Positions 21,926 to 33,373 of a stretch of DNA of 64,000 nt are shown here, piece by piece. Origin of the DNA: Taudactylus pleione (Eukaryota > Chordata > Amphibia > Anura > Myobatrachidae); the NCBI GenBank assembly GCA_031769625.1, contig JAUIMM010000040.1, forward strand, positions 16,443,501 through 16,507,500. The letters are read 5' to 3'. Position 1 is the stretch's first letter. Each line of letters opens with the position of its first letter. The notes under the pieces are model-generated. The model was not told the DNA's origin, ran no database searches, and worked only from the letters and a program-made list of their open reading frames with translations. Position numbers and translations under genes: made by a program.

Positions 21926-22992
21926 GTCTGCATAGTCCCAGTCATTGCCCAAGAATGCCCAATACATTTTGATTACATTTCTGAGATTTATTCGCTACTG
22001 CACCGCTGTTCATACACACTGTGGGATGCATGCTGTATATGACTTTTTAGTGACTTAGATGCATCGCCATTAAAAAACATTGACCTTTTGCATAAATATC
22101 AGCATTGCGTGTGACTCAAAATCAGGACCAATATGTGTGCTGTAGTTGTAAATGGTGTTATAGTTCATGTTTATGTCCCTTCACAAAACCTCTCTTCTGC
22201 AATAACATCAGCTGATTGGACATGCTTAATGGTACAAAACTTTAAAAGCAGTACAGAACATAGAGAAAGATCTAATTTGAAATTGTAAATGAACACAAGA
22301 ATAATTATAATAAATCTCTGGCATTTCAATTTTAATAAATACTTCAATTTCCTCTGGATACCAGATTGATTCTCTCCATAGCTCTTTTGTAAACTCAATA
22401 AGTCACTTTGAATTTCCTAATTAAAATTGAAATTGGTAATTATAATGCACAGAAGATCGTATCCAATATACGAAACATATTTGATTTCCCCTTTGTATTT
22501 CTTCATCTGAAAAATTTAACAGGTTTTGCCTAATTTAATAAAAATTAGCTGTGCTTGCATTTCCCTGAAAAAGCTTACTTACAGAACATACAGAAGTTTA
22601 AAAACAATGTCAGTTTTCAAATTCTTACATCTCAGAAGTCACAAGCAAAGGAAAAATCCAGTACAGTTACTACAGTAGCATTGAAAAATGTTAGAACCTT
22701 TATCTACACTGGCCCCATTTACTAAAAAGGTAACACAGGAGATTTCACTGAATTCTCCTGCTTACTAGTCATCTCTGGTGGAATGTGGTCCCCATACACT
22801 AGTATGGAGATCTCCTCTTTTTCCAACTCATCAAACTCTGAAATCAAATTATTTGAAGATGGCATCCATTCTTGAAGCCCCGCTCCATCTTATGGGAAGG
22901 AGTCCCAGGTTGTGAAGAGGGATCCATCCACTCCCCTTCATTGGGTATCTCCGTATGCATCCGAGAACTCAGTTCAGACTTGGTTGTATTGA
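21926..22992. other. unassigned AT-rich DNA
   Basis: No gene, RNA or bounded element was recognised. Confidence 0.5.
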
Positions 22993-23151
22993 AGGGTCTA
23001 TTTACTAAATCTTGGATGGAGATAAAGTGAACGGAGATAAAGTACCAGCCACTCAGCTCCTTTCTGTTATGTCACAGGCTGTGTTTGGACAATGACAGGA
23101 ACGGATTGGCTGGTACTTTATCTTCATCCAAGGCTTAGTAAATAGACCCCT
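22993..23151. mobile_element. 159-bp MITE
   Basis: The ends AGGGTCTATTTACTAA and TTAGTAAATAGACCCCT are inverted repeats. The pairing continues inside with TGGATGGAGATAAAGT and ACTTTATCTTCATCCA. No clear target duplication was seen, and the superfamily is unknown. Confidence 0.78.
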
Positions 23152-23764
23152 AAATTTCCTTGCTACGGAAGTAGCGTTGAAAGAAATTGCATGGACAGTT
23201 GATTTTAAGCTGATTTTAAGATAAGCTGTTCCCACACTGGAACAATGTTGAATTGCTCTGGTAATATAATATCCACCTCTGCATTTTGCAGCAAGCTGGC
23301 TACTAAATTAGCACTGTCGCTTGCCAATTTTTAAGGATTAGACCCCTATACTCACAAAACTACAGTGCTAGATAACCTCAAAAATATATGCTATGACGCT
23401 ATTTTGATGAGAAGCAGAGGTGCTTGCCACTTATTACTCTTTATACATACATGTAACTTTTCTACAGCATTGACTTTTGCAACTTTAAAGTCAAGAAAGC
23501 ACTATCTGTTTCACGATGTATTCCCTTATTATATAAAACAGAAATGTCTATTTTTTCAAATGGCGCTTCTCCCTACGAGCCCTTTCTGTGACTCATTAGT
23601 CTTATTGCTACATTTAAGGTGAAAATCTGTGATGAGCAAAACAGATCCTTGAAGTTGTGTAAAAAATGGATCAGTCAGATTACTGATTGATCTTAATGGA
23701 GATGTTTTAGAAAATGGCAAACACAAATGCCACTATCTTTTAAAAGTATGATTCTGTAAACATA
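23152..23764. other. unassigned AT-rich DNA
   Basis: Nothing assignable was seen between the two MITEs. Confidence 0.5.
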
Positions 23765-23927
23765 GAGGTATATTTACTAAAGGGAGAGTTTTTAGAAATG
23801 GATTCTACTTAACAATTAACTAGCACCTTCTAGAAGAAGCTGCTAGTTAAATGTTCAGTAGAATCTGATTGGTTGCTATGGGCAACATCTCCACTTCTAA
23901 AAACTCTCACTTTAGTAAATATACCCC
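23765..23927. mobile_element. 163-bp MITE with ATTGGTTGCTATGGGCAAC core
   Basis: The ends GGTATATTTACTAAAG and CTTTAGTAAATATACC are inverted repeats with an inner pair AGAGTTTTTAGAA/TTCTAAAAACTCT. ATA flanks both sides (23762-23764, 23928-23930). The core GATTGGTTGCTATGGGCAAC recurs in the MITE at 44600, so the two share internal sequence despite different ends. Confidence 0.85.
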
Positions 23928-24048
23928 ATAGACTACTTGACCAAAAGTATCTGGTCACATGAACATCACACCCATATGTGCTTACTAGATATATCTTATT
24001 ACAAAAACTTGACCATTCATCTGTAGTTAATTCCACTGTGTTAACTTA

Positions 24049-24598
24049 GGCCCTGATTCAGAGCCGGACACTCTGACCAGAGCGCTCGCTCTGAATCAGG
24101 GCCCACCTCCATAATTATGGAGCGTCCTCCTGGACGCTCATATAGCTGTGGGTCACCACCCACAGCATATATGAGCGTGCAGGTTGATGGTTGCGATGGT
24201 CTTGACCATCGCGACCATCGCCACTGCGAGCCGAAGCCTGCGGTTGAGTTTCTCAACCGCAAGGCCCAGAGTGATTTTGGCTCTATCAGAGCCAAAATCA
24301 CTCCCACTGACATCACTAGTGATGTCAGTGGGGCCGGCTTCTGACAGTAGGCGTTCCCTTGGGAATGCCTCCGTCTGGGAGGCACGCCCCCGGCACGCCC
24401 ACCAAAGGGGGCGTGCTGTCAATCAACATCGACAACACGCCCCCTTTGATCAGACACAACGAGCGAAGGAAAGTCCTTCGCTCGTCGCGTCTCGCGCATG
24501 CGCACGACGGAGCTCCCTCCGTCATGCGCATGCGCAGTGCAGACCATCGACCCACTTGCGAGCGGACAGCCACTTGCGAGTGGGTCTGAATCAGGCCC
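24049..24598. mobile_element. 550-bp hairpin-chain MITE, TTA target duplication
   Basis: The ends GGCCCTGATTCAG and CTGAATCAGGCCC are flanked by TTA on both sides (24046-24048 and 24599-24601), pointing to PIF/Harbinger-type mobilisation. The interior is almost entirely a row of hairpins, including GCGATGGTC/GACCATCGC, GCGGTTGAG/CTCAACCGC, AGTGATTTTGGCTCT/AGAGCCAAAATCACT, CCACTGACATCACT/AGTGATGTCAGTGG, AAAGGGGGCGTG/CACGCCCCCTTT and CGAGCGAAGGA/TCCTTCGCTCG. No protein is expected from it. Confidence 0.88.
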
Positions 24599-24601
24599 TT
24601 A

Positions 24602-26036
24602 GTCTTTTCACAAAAATTTTAAATATATCTGTAGATATTCACATTAATTCAGTTACAAGAGAACAATAAGGCCTAGCTAGCAGTTGGCATTCTAATTAAT
24701 TATAAAAGTGTTCCATGGAGTTAGGGCTCTGTTCAGGCCAGTCGAGTTCTTCCATACCATACATGGAAAACCTTTTTTGATGGACCTCACTTTGTGGTGG
24801 GGAATTATCATACTTAAATAGGAATTTGCCTTCTCCAAACTGTTGCCTCAAACTTCTAAGCACACATTTATCTAGAATTTAACTGCATTCTTTAGCTTTA
24901 ACATTTCCCTTCACTGAAATTAAAAGACATAGAATATATCATGACATTGTTTTAAGAATAAAAATATACTTTAAAACAAGACAAATACATAAAGCTGTAT
25001 ATTCTATTATTCAAGATTAGAATGGTGTTCCTCAATATTTTTCCTAACATCTCCTAACAATGCCTGTTTTAGAAAATCTTCACACAATACAGCAAAGCAC
25101 TAAACTGTTAGTTTTGTAGTTAAGCAAGAGAAAGGCATTTCAGAAAAACAAACAAATCAATGTTTGCGACACATACAACTAAGTGAGCTAAATATTAAAT
25201 GATGTGAATGTGATTAATGTTCTTGTTAGCCTTTAGATGATTTTGATGAATTGCCCATTAGCCAGAATAATGTGTAAGTTTAGATCAGGGATTTTAATAT
25301 AGAAGTGTGGTTCTGACGGACCATAGCTATCTAAATGCAATAGTCAATGTTTATTTCATACAAAGTACTGAACACTTCAGGACGATGAATGCTATGTCAC
25401 ATGTATAGAGATCACCCAGAGTGATTAATTAAACATGTCAGAAGTTCTAAATTACAAAGAGTAAAATGATTTGAAGCTATCACTGGCATACCATTCATCA
25501 TTTAATGGGTTGTGTAACATAAATTCTATATATTTACATAATTGAAAATTCAGCACTAATTTAGCACATTCTAAAGTAACTAAACTGACTGCATTCATTA
25601 CAAGATTTGGTTATATGAGTTCAGTAGTCTTTTTTTCAAAAAGCATTCTAGTCATGAGCATTCTTAGTATACGGCAATACTTAATTTTAGTCAAATTCAC
25701 TAAATGTTACAATTTGTATATATCTAGAGTGTACACCATTGATTTCTATTAAAGCCTTGCATAAGGTACTCCAAATGTTCTTTGTTAAATGAAAAAGAAA
25801 GAGTAGTGGTACAGATGAAGAAAGATTTTCTGGGACAAACAGCTAGAGTGAGTGCTTTCCTCTACGTGTGTCCATCAGGCCACACAACTTTTATCATGTC
25901 CCTCTTACAAAATGATACTCTTGTGGGTGGGGTTATTGTAGAGCACTACGGTACATCTGTCACATTTCAGGAGGTCAGATTGCCATCAGTCCCAATAATT
26001 GTTGCTCTATCTGCATTTTAACTGTTTATCCTTTCC
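24602..26036. other. unassigned AT-rich DNA
   Basis: No gene, RNA or bounded repeat was recognised. Confidence 0.5.
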
Positions 26037-26677
26037 CTTTTTATAGGGGTGTGCACCGGCCACTTTTCGTGTTTTGTGTTTTGGTTTTGGATCTGGATCT
26101 TTCTTCGTGTTTTGGATCTGGATTGGTTTTGCCAAAACCACCCTTGCGTGTTTTGGGTTCTGGGTTTTGTGTTTTGGATCTGTATTTTTTTGAAAAAAAG
26201 CATAAAAACAGCTAAAATCACAGAATTTGTAGGTTTTTCTGCTCCTATGCTATTATTAACCTCAATAACCTTAATTTCCACTCATTTCCAGTCTATTCTG
26301 AATACCTCACACCTCACAATAGTGTTTTTATGTCCAAAAGGTTGCACCGAGGTAGCTGGATGACTATGCTAAGCGACACAAGTGGGCGGCACAAACACGT
26401 GACCCATCTAGGCGTGAAACTGCAGTGGCAGACAGGATGGCATTGAAAAACTAGGCCCCAAACTGTACATAATGCAAAGAAAAAAAAGAGGTGCAAGATG
26501 GAATTGTCCTTGGGCCCTCCCACCCACCCTTATGTTGTATAAACAGGACATGCACACTTTAACAAACCAATCATTTCAGCGCCAGGGTCTGCCACACAAC
26601 TGTGGCTGAAATGATTGGTTCGTTTGGGCCCCCACAAAACAAGCTGGCAATTTATCTGTCCCTGCACAAACTGGCTC

Positions 26678-27070
26678 TACGGAGGCAAGATGTCATCCTC
26701 ATCCTCCTCATCCACCGATTCCTCACCCTCTTCAGTGTGTACATCCTCATCCTCACAGAGTATTAATTCGTCCCTGCTGGAACCACAGGTCCCTCTGTAC
26801 GTTCTGGAGGCTGGTCTCCCTGGAAGAGTTGATAATTCATTTTATGAACATCATCTTCTCCACATTTTGTGGAAGCAACCTCCTACGCCTTTCGCTGACA
26901 AGGTTCCCGGCTGCACTAAACACTCTTTCGGAGTACACACTGGAGGGGGGGCAACTCAGGTAAAATAGAGCCAGTTTGTACAGGGACCTCCAAATTGCTT
27001 CTTTTTCCTGCCAGTACAGGTACGGACTGTCTGACATGCCTACTTGGATGCTGTCACCGATGTAATCCTT
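26678..27070 (-). pseudogene. hAT transposase C-terminal (dimerisation) fragment
   Basis: Reads YLYWQEKEAIWRSLYKLA, then ALFYLSCPPSSVYSERVFSA, then NLVSERRRRLLPQNVEKM. This is the hATC signature (YW...L..LA..YLS.P.SS..SER.FS.AG....RR..L). A TGA follows FIK at ~26837; in a shifted frame an acidic tail (DEEDEDDILPP) runs to a stop near 26678. The N-terminal side joins tandem-repeat sequence directly, so the RNase H-like catalytic core is missing. Confidence 0.87.
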
Positions 27071-28910
27071 TAACAGACAGACGCACGCTTGTCGCTGCTG
27101 CTTTGAGGATTCAAGTGCGGCTACAGCCCACACAATTCACAAAGACAGAAAAAAAAAAGAATATTTTTATTGTTTGTGGAGCACACTTTGAGGGTTACAC
27201 CACCCTTTAACAGACAGAAGCACGCTTGTCGCTGCTGCTTTGAGGATGCAAGTGCGGCTACAGCCCATACAATTCACAAAGACAGAAAAAAGAAGAAGAA
27301 TATTTTAATTGTTTGTGTAGAACACTTTGAGGTGTCACCACCCTTTAACAGACAGACGCACGCTTGTCGCTGCTGCTTTAAGGATGCAGGTGCGGCTACA
27401 GCCCACACATTTCACAAAGACCAAAAAAAAAAGAACAATATTTTAATTGTTTGTGTAGAACACTTTGAGGTGTCACCACCCTTTAACAGACAGACGCACG
27501 CTTGTCGCTGCTGCTTTAAGGATGCAGGTGCGGCTACAGCCCACACAATTCACATAGACAGAAAAAAAAAGAACAATATTTTAATTGTTTGTGTAGCACA
27601 CTTTGAGGGTGTCACCACCCTTTAACAGACAGACGCACGCTTGTCGCTGCTGCTTTGAGGATGCAAGTGTGGCTACATCGCACACAAGTCACAAACACAT
27701 TAAAAAAATAGTTTTTTATTTTTTGGAACACTTTGAGAGTTACACCACCCTTTAACAGACAGACGCACGCTTGTCGCTGCTGCTTTAAGGATGTAGGTGC
27801 GGCTACAGCCCACACATTTCACAAAGACCGAAAAAAAAAGAACAATATTTTAATTGTTTGTGTAGAACACTTTGAGGGTGTCACCACCCTTTAACAGACA
27901 GACGCACGCTTGTCGCTGCTGCTTTAAGGATGCAGGTGCGGCTACAGCCCACACAATTCACATAGACAGAAAAAAGAAGAATATTTTTATTGTTTGTGTA
28001 GCACACTTTGAGGGTGTCACCACCCTTTAACAGACAGACGCACGCTTGTCGCTGCTGCTTTAAGGATGCAGGTGCGGCTACAGCCCACACATTTCACAAA
28101 GACCAAAAAAAAAAGAACAATATTTTAATTGTTTGTGTAGCACACTTTGAGGGTGTCACCACCCTTTAACAGACAGACGCACGCTTGTCGCTGCTGCTTT
28201 AAGGATGCAGGTGCGGCTACAGCCCACACATTTCACAAAGACCAAAAAAAAAAGAACAATATTTTAATTGTTTGTGTAGCACACTTTGAGGGTGTCACCA
28301 CCCTTTAACAGACAGACGCACGCTTGTCGCTGCTGCTTTAAGGATGCAGGTGCGGCTACAGCCCACACAATTCACAAAGACAGAAAAAAAAAGAACAATA
28401 TTTTAATTGTTTGTGTAGCACACTTTGAGGGTGTCACCACCCTTTAACAGACAGACGCACGCTTGTCGCTGCTGCTTTAAGGATGCAGGTGCGGCTACAG
28501 CCCACACATTTCACAAAGACCAAAAAAAAAAGAACAATATTTTAATTGTTTGTGTAGCACACTTTGAGGGTGTCACCACCCTTTAACAGACAGACGCACG
28601 CTTGTCGCTGCTGCTTTAAGGATGCAGGTGTGGCTACAGCCCACACAATTCACAAAGACAGAAAAAAAAAGAACAATATTTTAATTGTTTGTGTAGCACA
28701 CTTTGAGGGTGTCACCACCCTTTAACAGACAGACGCACGCTTGTCACTGCTGCTTTAAGGATGCAGGTGCGGCTACAGCCCACACAATTCATAAAGACAG
28801 AAAAAAAAAGAACAATATTTTAATTGTTTGTGTAGCACACTTTGAGGGTGTCACCACCCTTTAACAGACAGACGCACGCTTGTCGCTGCTGCTTTGAGGA
28901 TGCAGGTGGA
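27062..28910. repeat. array A: 14 units of ~138 bp inside the hAT transposase
   Basis: CGCACGCTTGTCGCTGCTGC-type anchors recur from 27082 to 28873 with spacing of 128-142 bp, mostly 138-139. Each unit has GTGCGGCTACAGCCCACAC, an A-rich stretch and CACTTTGAGGGTGTCACCAC. The array begins immediately after the N-terminal coding part (CCAAATCCCGTCTAGATTCC on the minus strand) and ends immediately before the C-terminal coding part. It is homologous to the 160-bp units of array B. There is no unique spacer, so it is not a CRISPR array. Confidence 0.95.
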
Positions 28911-29235
28911 ATCTAGACGGGATTTGGAACCGAGGACACACTACCTCCATCAATTGTCTAAATCCCACTGCACTAATGTCGGATACCGGACGCACGTCTA
29001 ACACCAACATAGCAGTCAAGGCCTCAGTTATACGTTTTGCTTCAGGATGACTGCTGTCGTACTTCATCCTCATCGCTAGGGACTGTTGGAGGGTCAATTG
29101 TTTAGTAAAAGTAGTGATGTTCCTACTTCCTCTCTGGGATGATGAACAACTCCCAGCAGCAGCAACAGCACTAGGAGGAAGTGGTTCTTGATCTTTCCCT
29201 ATTTTATTTTTATCGGAGAAAGTTTGGTCCTCCAT
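28900..29235 (-). pseudogene. hAT transposase N-terminal fragment
   Basis: ATG at 29235 opens a frame with a Ser/Ala-rich leader, then TFTKQLTLQQSLAMRMKYDS, EAKRITEALTAMLVLDVRPV and FRQLMEVVCPRFQIPSR. This matches the segment just before the catalytic core in ZBED/Charlie-type hAT transposases (family knowledge). No BED zinc finger is visible upstream. After IPSR the frame enters array A. Confidence 0.85.
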
Positions 29236-29261
29236 TTATGTTATATTGATATATATACGTG

Positions 29262-32200
29262 CGGCTAAAGCGCACACAAACACAGAAAATATTATTTTAT
29301 TTTTGCTGGAGAGTAGTGCACTTTGTGCGTTACACCACCCTTTAAGAAATGAGCCAGCCGGCTCTTTACTTATGGGACACAGGCGCACGCTTGGCGCTGC
29401 TCCTTTGTTGATGCACGTGCAGCCACAGTGCACACAATTCACAAACACAGAAAATAATTTTTTTTTTGGTTTGGACTGGAGTGTACTTTCGGGGGTTACA
29501 GCACCCTTAACGGTCAAGCCAGCCGGCCCTTTACTTATGACACAGGCGCACGCTTGGCACTACTTTGTTGATGCACGTGCGGCTACTGCGCACACAATTC
29601 ACAAACACAGAAAATAATTTTTTTTTTGGTTTGGACTGGAGTGTACTTTCGGGGGTTACAGCACCCTTAACGGTCAAGCCAGCCGGCCCTTTACTTATGA
29701 CACAGGCGCACGCTTGGCACTACTTTGTTGATGCACGTGCGGCTACTGCGCACACAATTCACAAACACAGAAAATAATTTTTTTTTTGGTTTGGACTGGA
29801 GTGTACTTTCGGGGGTTACAGCACCCTTAACGGTCAAGCCAGCCGGCCCTTTACTTATGACACAGGCGCACGCTTGGCACTACTTTGTTGATGCACGTGC
29901 GGCTACTGCGCACACAATTCACAAACACAGAAAATAATTTTTTTTTTGGTTTGGACTGGAGTGTACTTTCGGGGGTTACAGCACCCTTAACGGTCAAGCC
30001 AGCCGGCCCTTTACTTATGACACAGGCGCACGCTTGGCACTACTTTGTTGATGCACGTGCGGCTACTGCGCACACAATTCACAAACACAGAAAATAATTT
30101 TTTTTTTGGTTTGGACTGGAGTGTACTTTCGGGGGTTACAGCACCCTTAACGGTCAAGCCAGCCGGCCCTTTACTTATGACACAGGCGCACGCTTGGCAC
30201 TACTTTGTTGATGCACGTGCGGCTACTGCGCACACAATTCACAAACACAGAAAATAATTTTTTTTTTGGTTTGGACTGGAGTGTACTTTCGGGGGTTACA
30301 GCACCCTTAACGGTCAAGCCAGCTGGCCCTTTACTTATGACACAGGCGCACGCTTGGCACTACTTTGTTGATGCACGTGCGGCTACTGCGCACACAATTC
30401 ACAAACACAGAAAATAATTTTTTTTTTGGTTTGGACTGGAGTGTACTTTCGGGGGTTACAGCACCCTTAACGGTCAAGCCAGCCGGCCCTTTACTTATGA
30501 CACAGGCGCACGCTTGGCACTACTTTGTTGATGCACGTGCGGCTACTGCGCACACAATTCACAAACACAGAAAATAATTTTTTTTTTGGTTTGGACTGGA
30601 GTGTACTTTCGGGGGTTACAGCACCCTTAACGGTCAAGCCAGCCGGCCCTTTACTTATGACACAGGCGCACGCTTGGCACTACTTTGTTGATGCACGTGC
30701 GGCTACTGCGCACACAATTCACAAACACAGAAAATAATTTTTTTTTTGGTTTGGACTGGAGTGTACTTTCGGGGGTTACAGCACCCTTAACGGTCAAGCC
30801 AGCCGGCCCTTTACTTATGACACAGGCGCACGCTTGGCACTACTTTGTTGATGCACGTGCGGCTACTGCGCACACAATTCACAAACACAGAAAATAATTT
30901 TTTTTTTGGTTTGGACTGGAGTGTACTTTCGGGGGTTACAGCACCCTTAACGGTCAAGCCAGCCGGCCCTTTACTTATGACACAGGCGCACGCTTGGCAC
31001 TACTTTGTTGATGCACGTGCGGCTACTGCGCACACAATTCACAAACACAGAAAATAATTTTTTTTTTGGTTTGGACTGGAGTGTACTTTCGGGGGTTACA
31101 GCACCCTTAACGGTCAAGCCAGCCGGCCCTTTACTTATGACACAGGCGCACGCTTGGCACTACTTTGTTGATGCACGTGCGGCTACTGCGCACACAATTC
31201 ACAAACACAGAAAATAATTTTTTTTTTGGTTTGGACTGGAGTGTACTTTCGGGGGTTACAGCACCCTTAACGGTCAAGCCAGCTGGCCCTTTACTTATGA
31301 CACAGGCGCACGCTTGGCACTACTTTGTTGATGCACGTGCGGCTACTGCGCACACAATTCACAAACACAGAAAATAATTTTTTTTTTGGTTTGGACTGGA
31401 GTGTACTTTCGGGGGTTACAGCACCCTTAACGGTCAAGCCAGCCGGCCCTTTACTTATGACACAGGCGCACGCTTGGCACTACTTTGTTGATGCACGTGC
31501 GGCTACTGCGCACACAATTCACAAACACAGAAAATAATTTTTTTTTTGGTTTGGACTGGAGTGTACTTTCGGGGGTTACAGCACCCTTAACGGTCATGCC
31601 AGCCGGCCCTTTACTTATGACACAGGCGCACGCTTGGCACTACTTTGTTGATGCACGTGCGGCTACTGCGCACACAATTCACAAACACAGAAAATAATTA
31701 TTTTTTTGGTTTGGACTGGAGTGTACTTTCGGGGGTTACAGCACCCTTAACGGTCAAGCCAGCCGGCCCTTTACTTATGACACAGGCGCACGCTTGGCAC
31801 TACTTTGTTGATGCACGTGCGGCTACTGCGCACACAATTCACAAACACAGAAAATAATTTTTTTTTTGGTTTGGACTGGAGTGTACTTTCGGGGGTTACA
31901 GCACCCTTAACGGTCAAGCCAGCTGGCCCTTTACTTATGACACAGGCGCACGCTTGGCACTACTTTGTTGATGCACGTGCGGCTACTGCGCACACAATTC
32001 ACAAACACAGAAAATAATTTTTTTTTTGGTTTGGACTGGAGTGTACTTTCGGGGGTTACAGCACCCTTAACGGTCAAGCCAGCCGGCCCTTTACTTATGA
32101 CACAGGCGCACGCTTGGCACTACTTTGTTGATGCACGTGCGGCTACTGCGCACACAATTCACAAACACAGAAAATAATTTTTTTTTTGGTTTGGACTGGA

Positions 32201-32495
32201 GTGTACTTTCGGGGGTTACAGCACCCTTAACGGTCAAGCCAGCCGGCCCTTTACTTATGACACAGGCGCACGCTTGGCACTACTTTGTTGATGCATGTGC
32301 GGCTACTGCGCACACAATTCACAAACACAGAAAATAATTTTTTTTTTGGTTTGGACTGGAGTGTACTTTCGGGGGTTACAGCACCCTTAACGGTCAAGCC
32401 AGCCGGCCCTTTACTTATGACACAGGCGCACGCTTGGCACTACTTTGTTGATGCACGTGCGGCTACTGCGCACACAATTCACAAACACAGAAAAT
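29262..32495. repeat. array B: ~19 near-identical 160-bp units
   Basis: Exact 160-bp periodicity from about 29440 to 32480, preceded by one divergent unit. Only a few substitutions are seen: C to T giving AGCTGG at 30324, 31284 and 31924; one at 31597; one at 31700; one at 32295. Each unit carries GATGCACGTGCGGC (with a CACGTG box), AGCCAGCCGGCCCTTTACTT and a poly-T run. It lies in the 5' leader of the hAT. The recurring 70-codon open frame is a by-product of the repeat. Confidence 0.97.
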
Positions 32496-33010
32496 ATATT
32501 ATTTTTTTAGCACTTGGGGGGAGCACCCCTGATGGACAGAGCACCCCCTGGACAACACTGCAGCGCTCCTTTAGGACTGGGACACTGCACAGGACTTTGG
32601 AGTGGACACAGCCCCTATGGAGAACTGACTGCACAACACAGTCCAGCCAGCCCCTATGGACTTTGAAGTAGTGGACACAGCCCCTATTAACAACAGCAGC
32701 ACAGCACAACACAGCCAGCCCCTATGGACTTTGAAGTAGTGGACAACAGCAGCACTACACTACACTACACTACACAGCCCTAACTCCCACCCTCCCTCTT
32801 CACTGTCCACAGCCGAGTGAGAAAATGGCGCCGACGTGGGTACCTTATATAGGATCCAAAACCCGCGAGACTCGGAAGGCGGGATGATGACGTTTTGCCT
32901 CGATTTCAGATCCGAGTCAGCGGGAAAAGTCGAGCCTGATTCGGATCGGACTCGGATCGGGGGGGCTCGGGGGGGTTCGGATTTCAGAAATCCGAACCCG
33001 CTCACCCCTA
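32496..33010 (-). other. 5' terminal region of the hAT element
   Basis: Contains repeated CAGCCCCTATGGAC phrases, then GAAAATGGCG and a terminal part rich in TTCGGAT/ATCCGAA words, including an inverted pair GGTTCGGATTTC/GAAATCCGAACC. The same layout occurs at 21420-21925. It presumably carries promoter and subterminal transposase sites; that role is inferred. Confidence 0.6.
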
Positions 33011-33058
33011 CTTTTTATATGTCTATGTAACCATTCGAAATCCATTTAGAGCAAATGG

Positions 33059-33373
33059 CAGTGCTGGATTAAGGGCCATATGGGCTTGGGGCTAAAAATT
33101 GTAAATCGTGAGCCATGTGACCATTGAGTTGTGGGCATGGCCAGTGACATGTTTGTGTACACACCCCAAACACCATCAGCCCCAATGTTTCCTTATATAC
33201 GTTAAAGTAAAAAAAAAATGCATAACTTTGTGAGGAAAAGGGAAACACAATAGTAATACTTTATATTTATGGCCGGACCTGTGGCCATAAATATAGTGTC
33301 ATAATGATGGGCTTTTTTATGTGGAGGCTTGGAACTGTAGTCCCTTATGCCATATTCTTAATTTGGCCCTGAC
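33059..33373. mobile_element. possible hAT-type MITE
   Basis: CAGTGCTGGATTAAGGGCC at the left and the complement of CAGGGCCAAATTAAG at the right resemble hAT-type ends. No clean 8-bp duplication was found, so this is tentative. A small inner palindrome is present (TTTATGGCCGG...CTGTGGCCATAAA). Confidence 0.45.

Larger units (their letters stand above)
26045..33010 (-). mobile_element. hAT transposon, 7.0 kb, core replaced by tandem arrays
   Basis: The left end AGGGGTGTGC and the right end GCTCACCCCTA are inverted repeats. CTTTTTAT occurs at 26037-26044 and again at 33011-33018, a perfect 8-bp duplication as expected for hAT. On the minus strand it holds a transposase start (29235-28900) and the C-terminal dimerisation domain (27070-26837). 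Between them are 14 units of ~138 bp, and upstream of the start about 19 units of 160 bp. More than 5 kb of its 7 kb is tandem repeat. The element cannot encode a working transposase; whether it was moved in trans is unknown. Confidence 0.92.

Noticed and set aside
26615..26968. 117-codon plus-strand frame with a Ser-rich stretch
   Set aside because: It is antisense to the hAT C-terminal domain; the Ser run mirrors the acidic tail on the minus strand.
27062..32495. Regular repeats suggestive of a CRISPR array
   Set aside because: Units are contiguous with no unique spacers, are 138-160 bp long, and lie in a eukaryotic transposon.
29565..32497. Eighteen copies of a 70-codon open frame spaced 160 bp apart, looking like a gene family
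   Set aside because: The frame is an automatic consequence of a 160-bp tandem repeat. It has no start context, domain or codon signature, and the array is in the non-coding leader of a hAT element.
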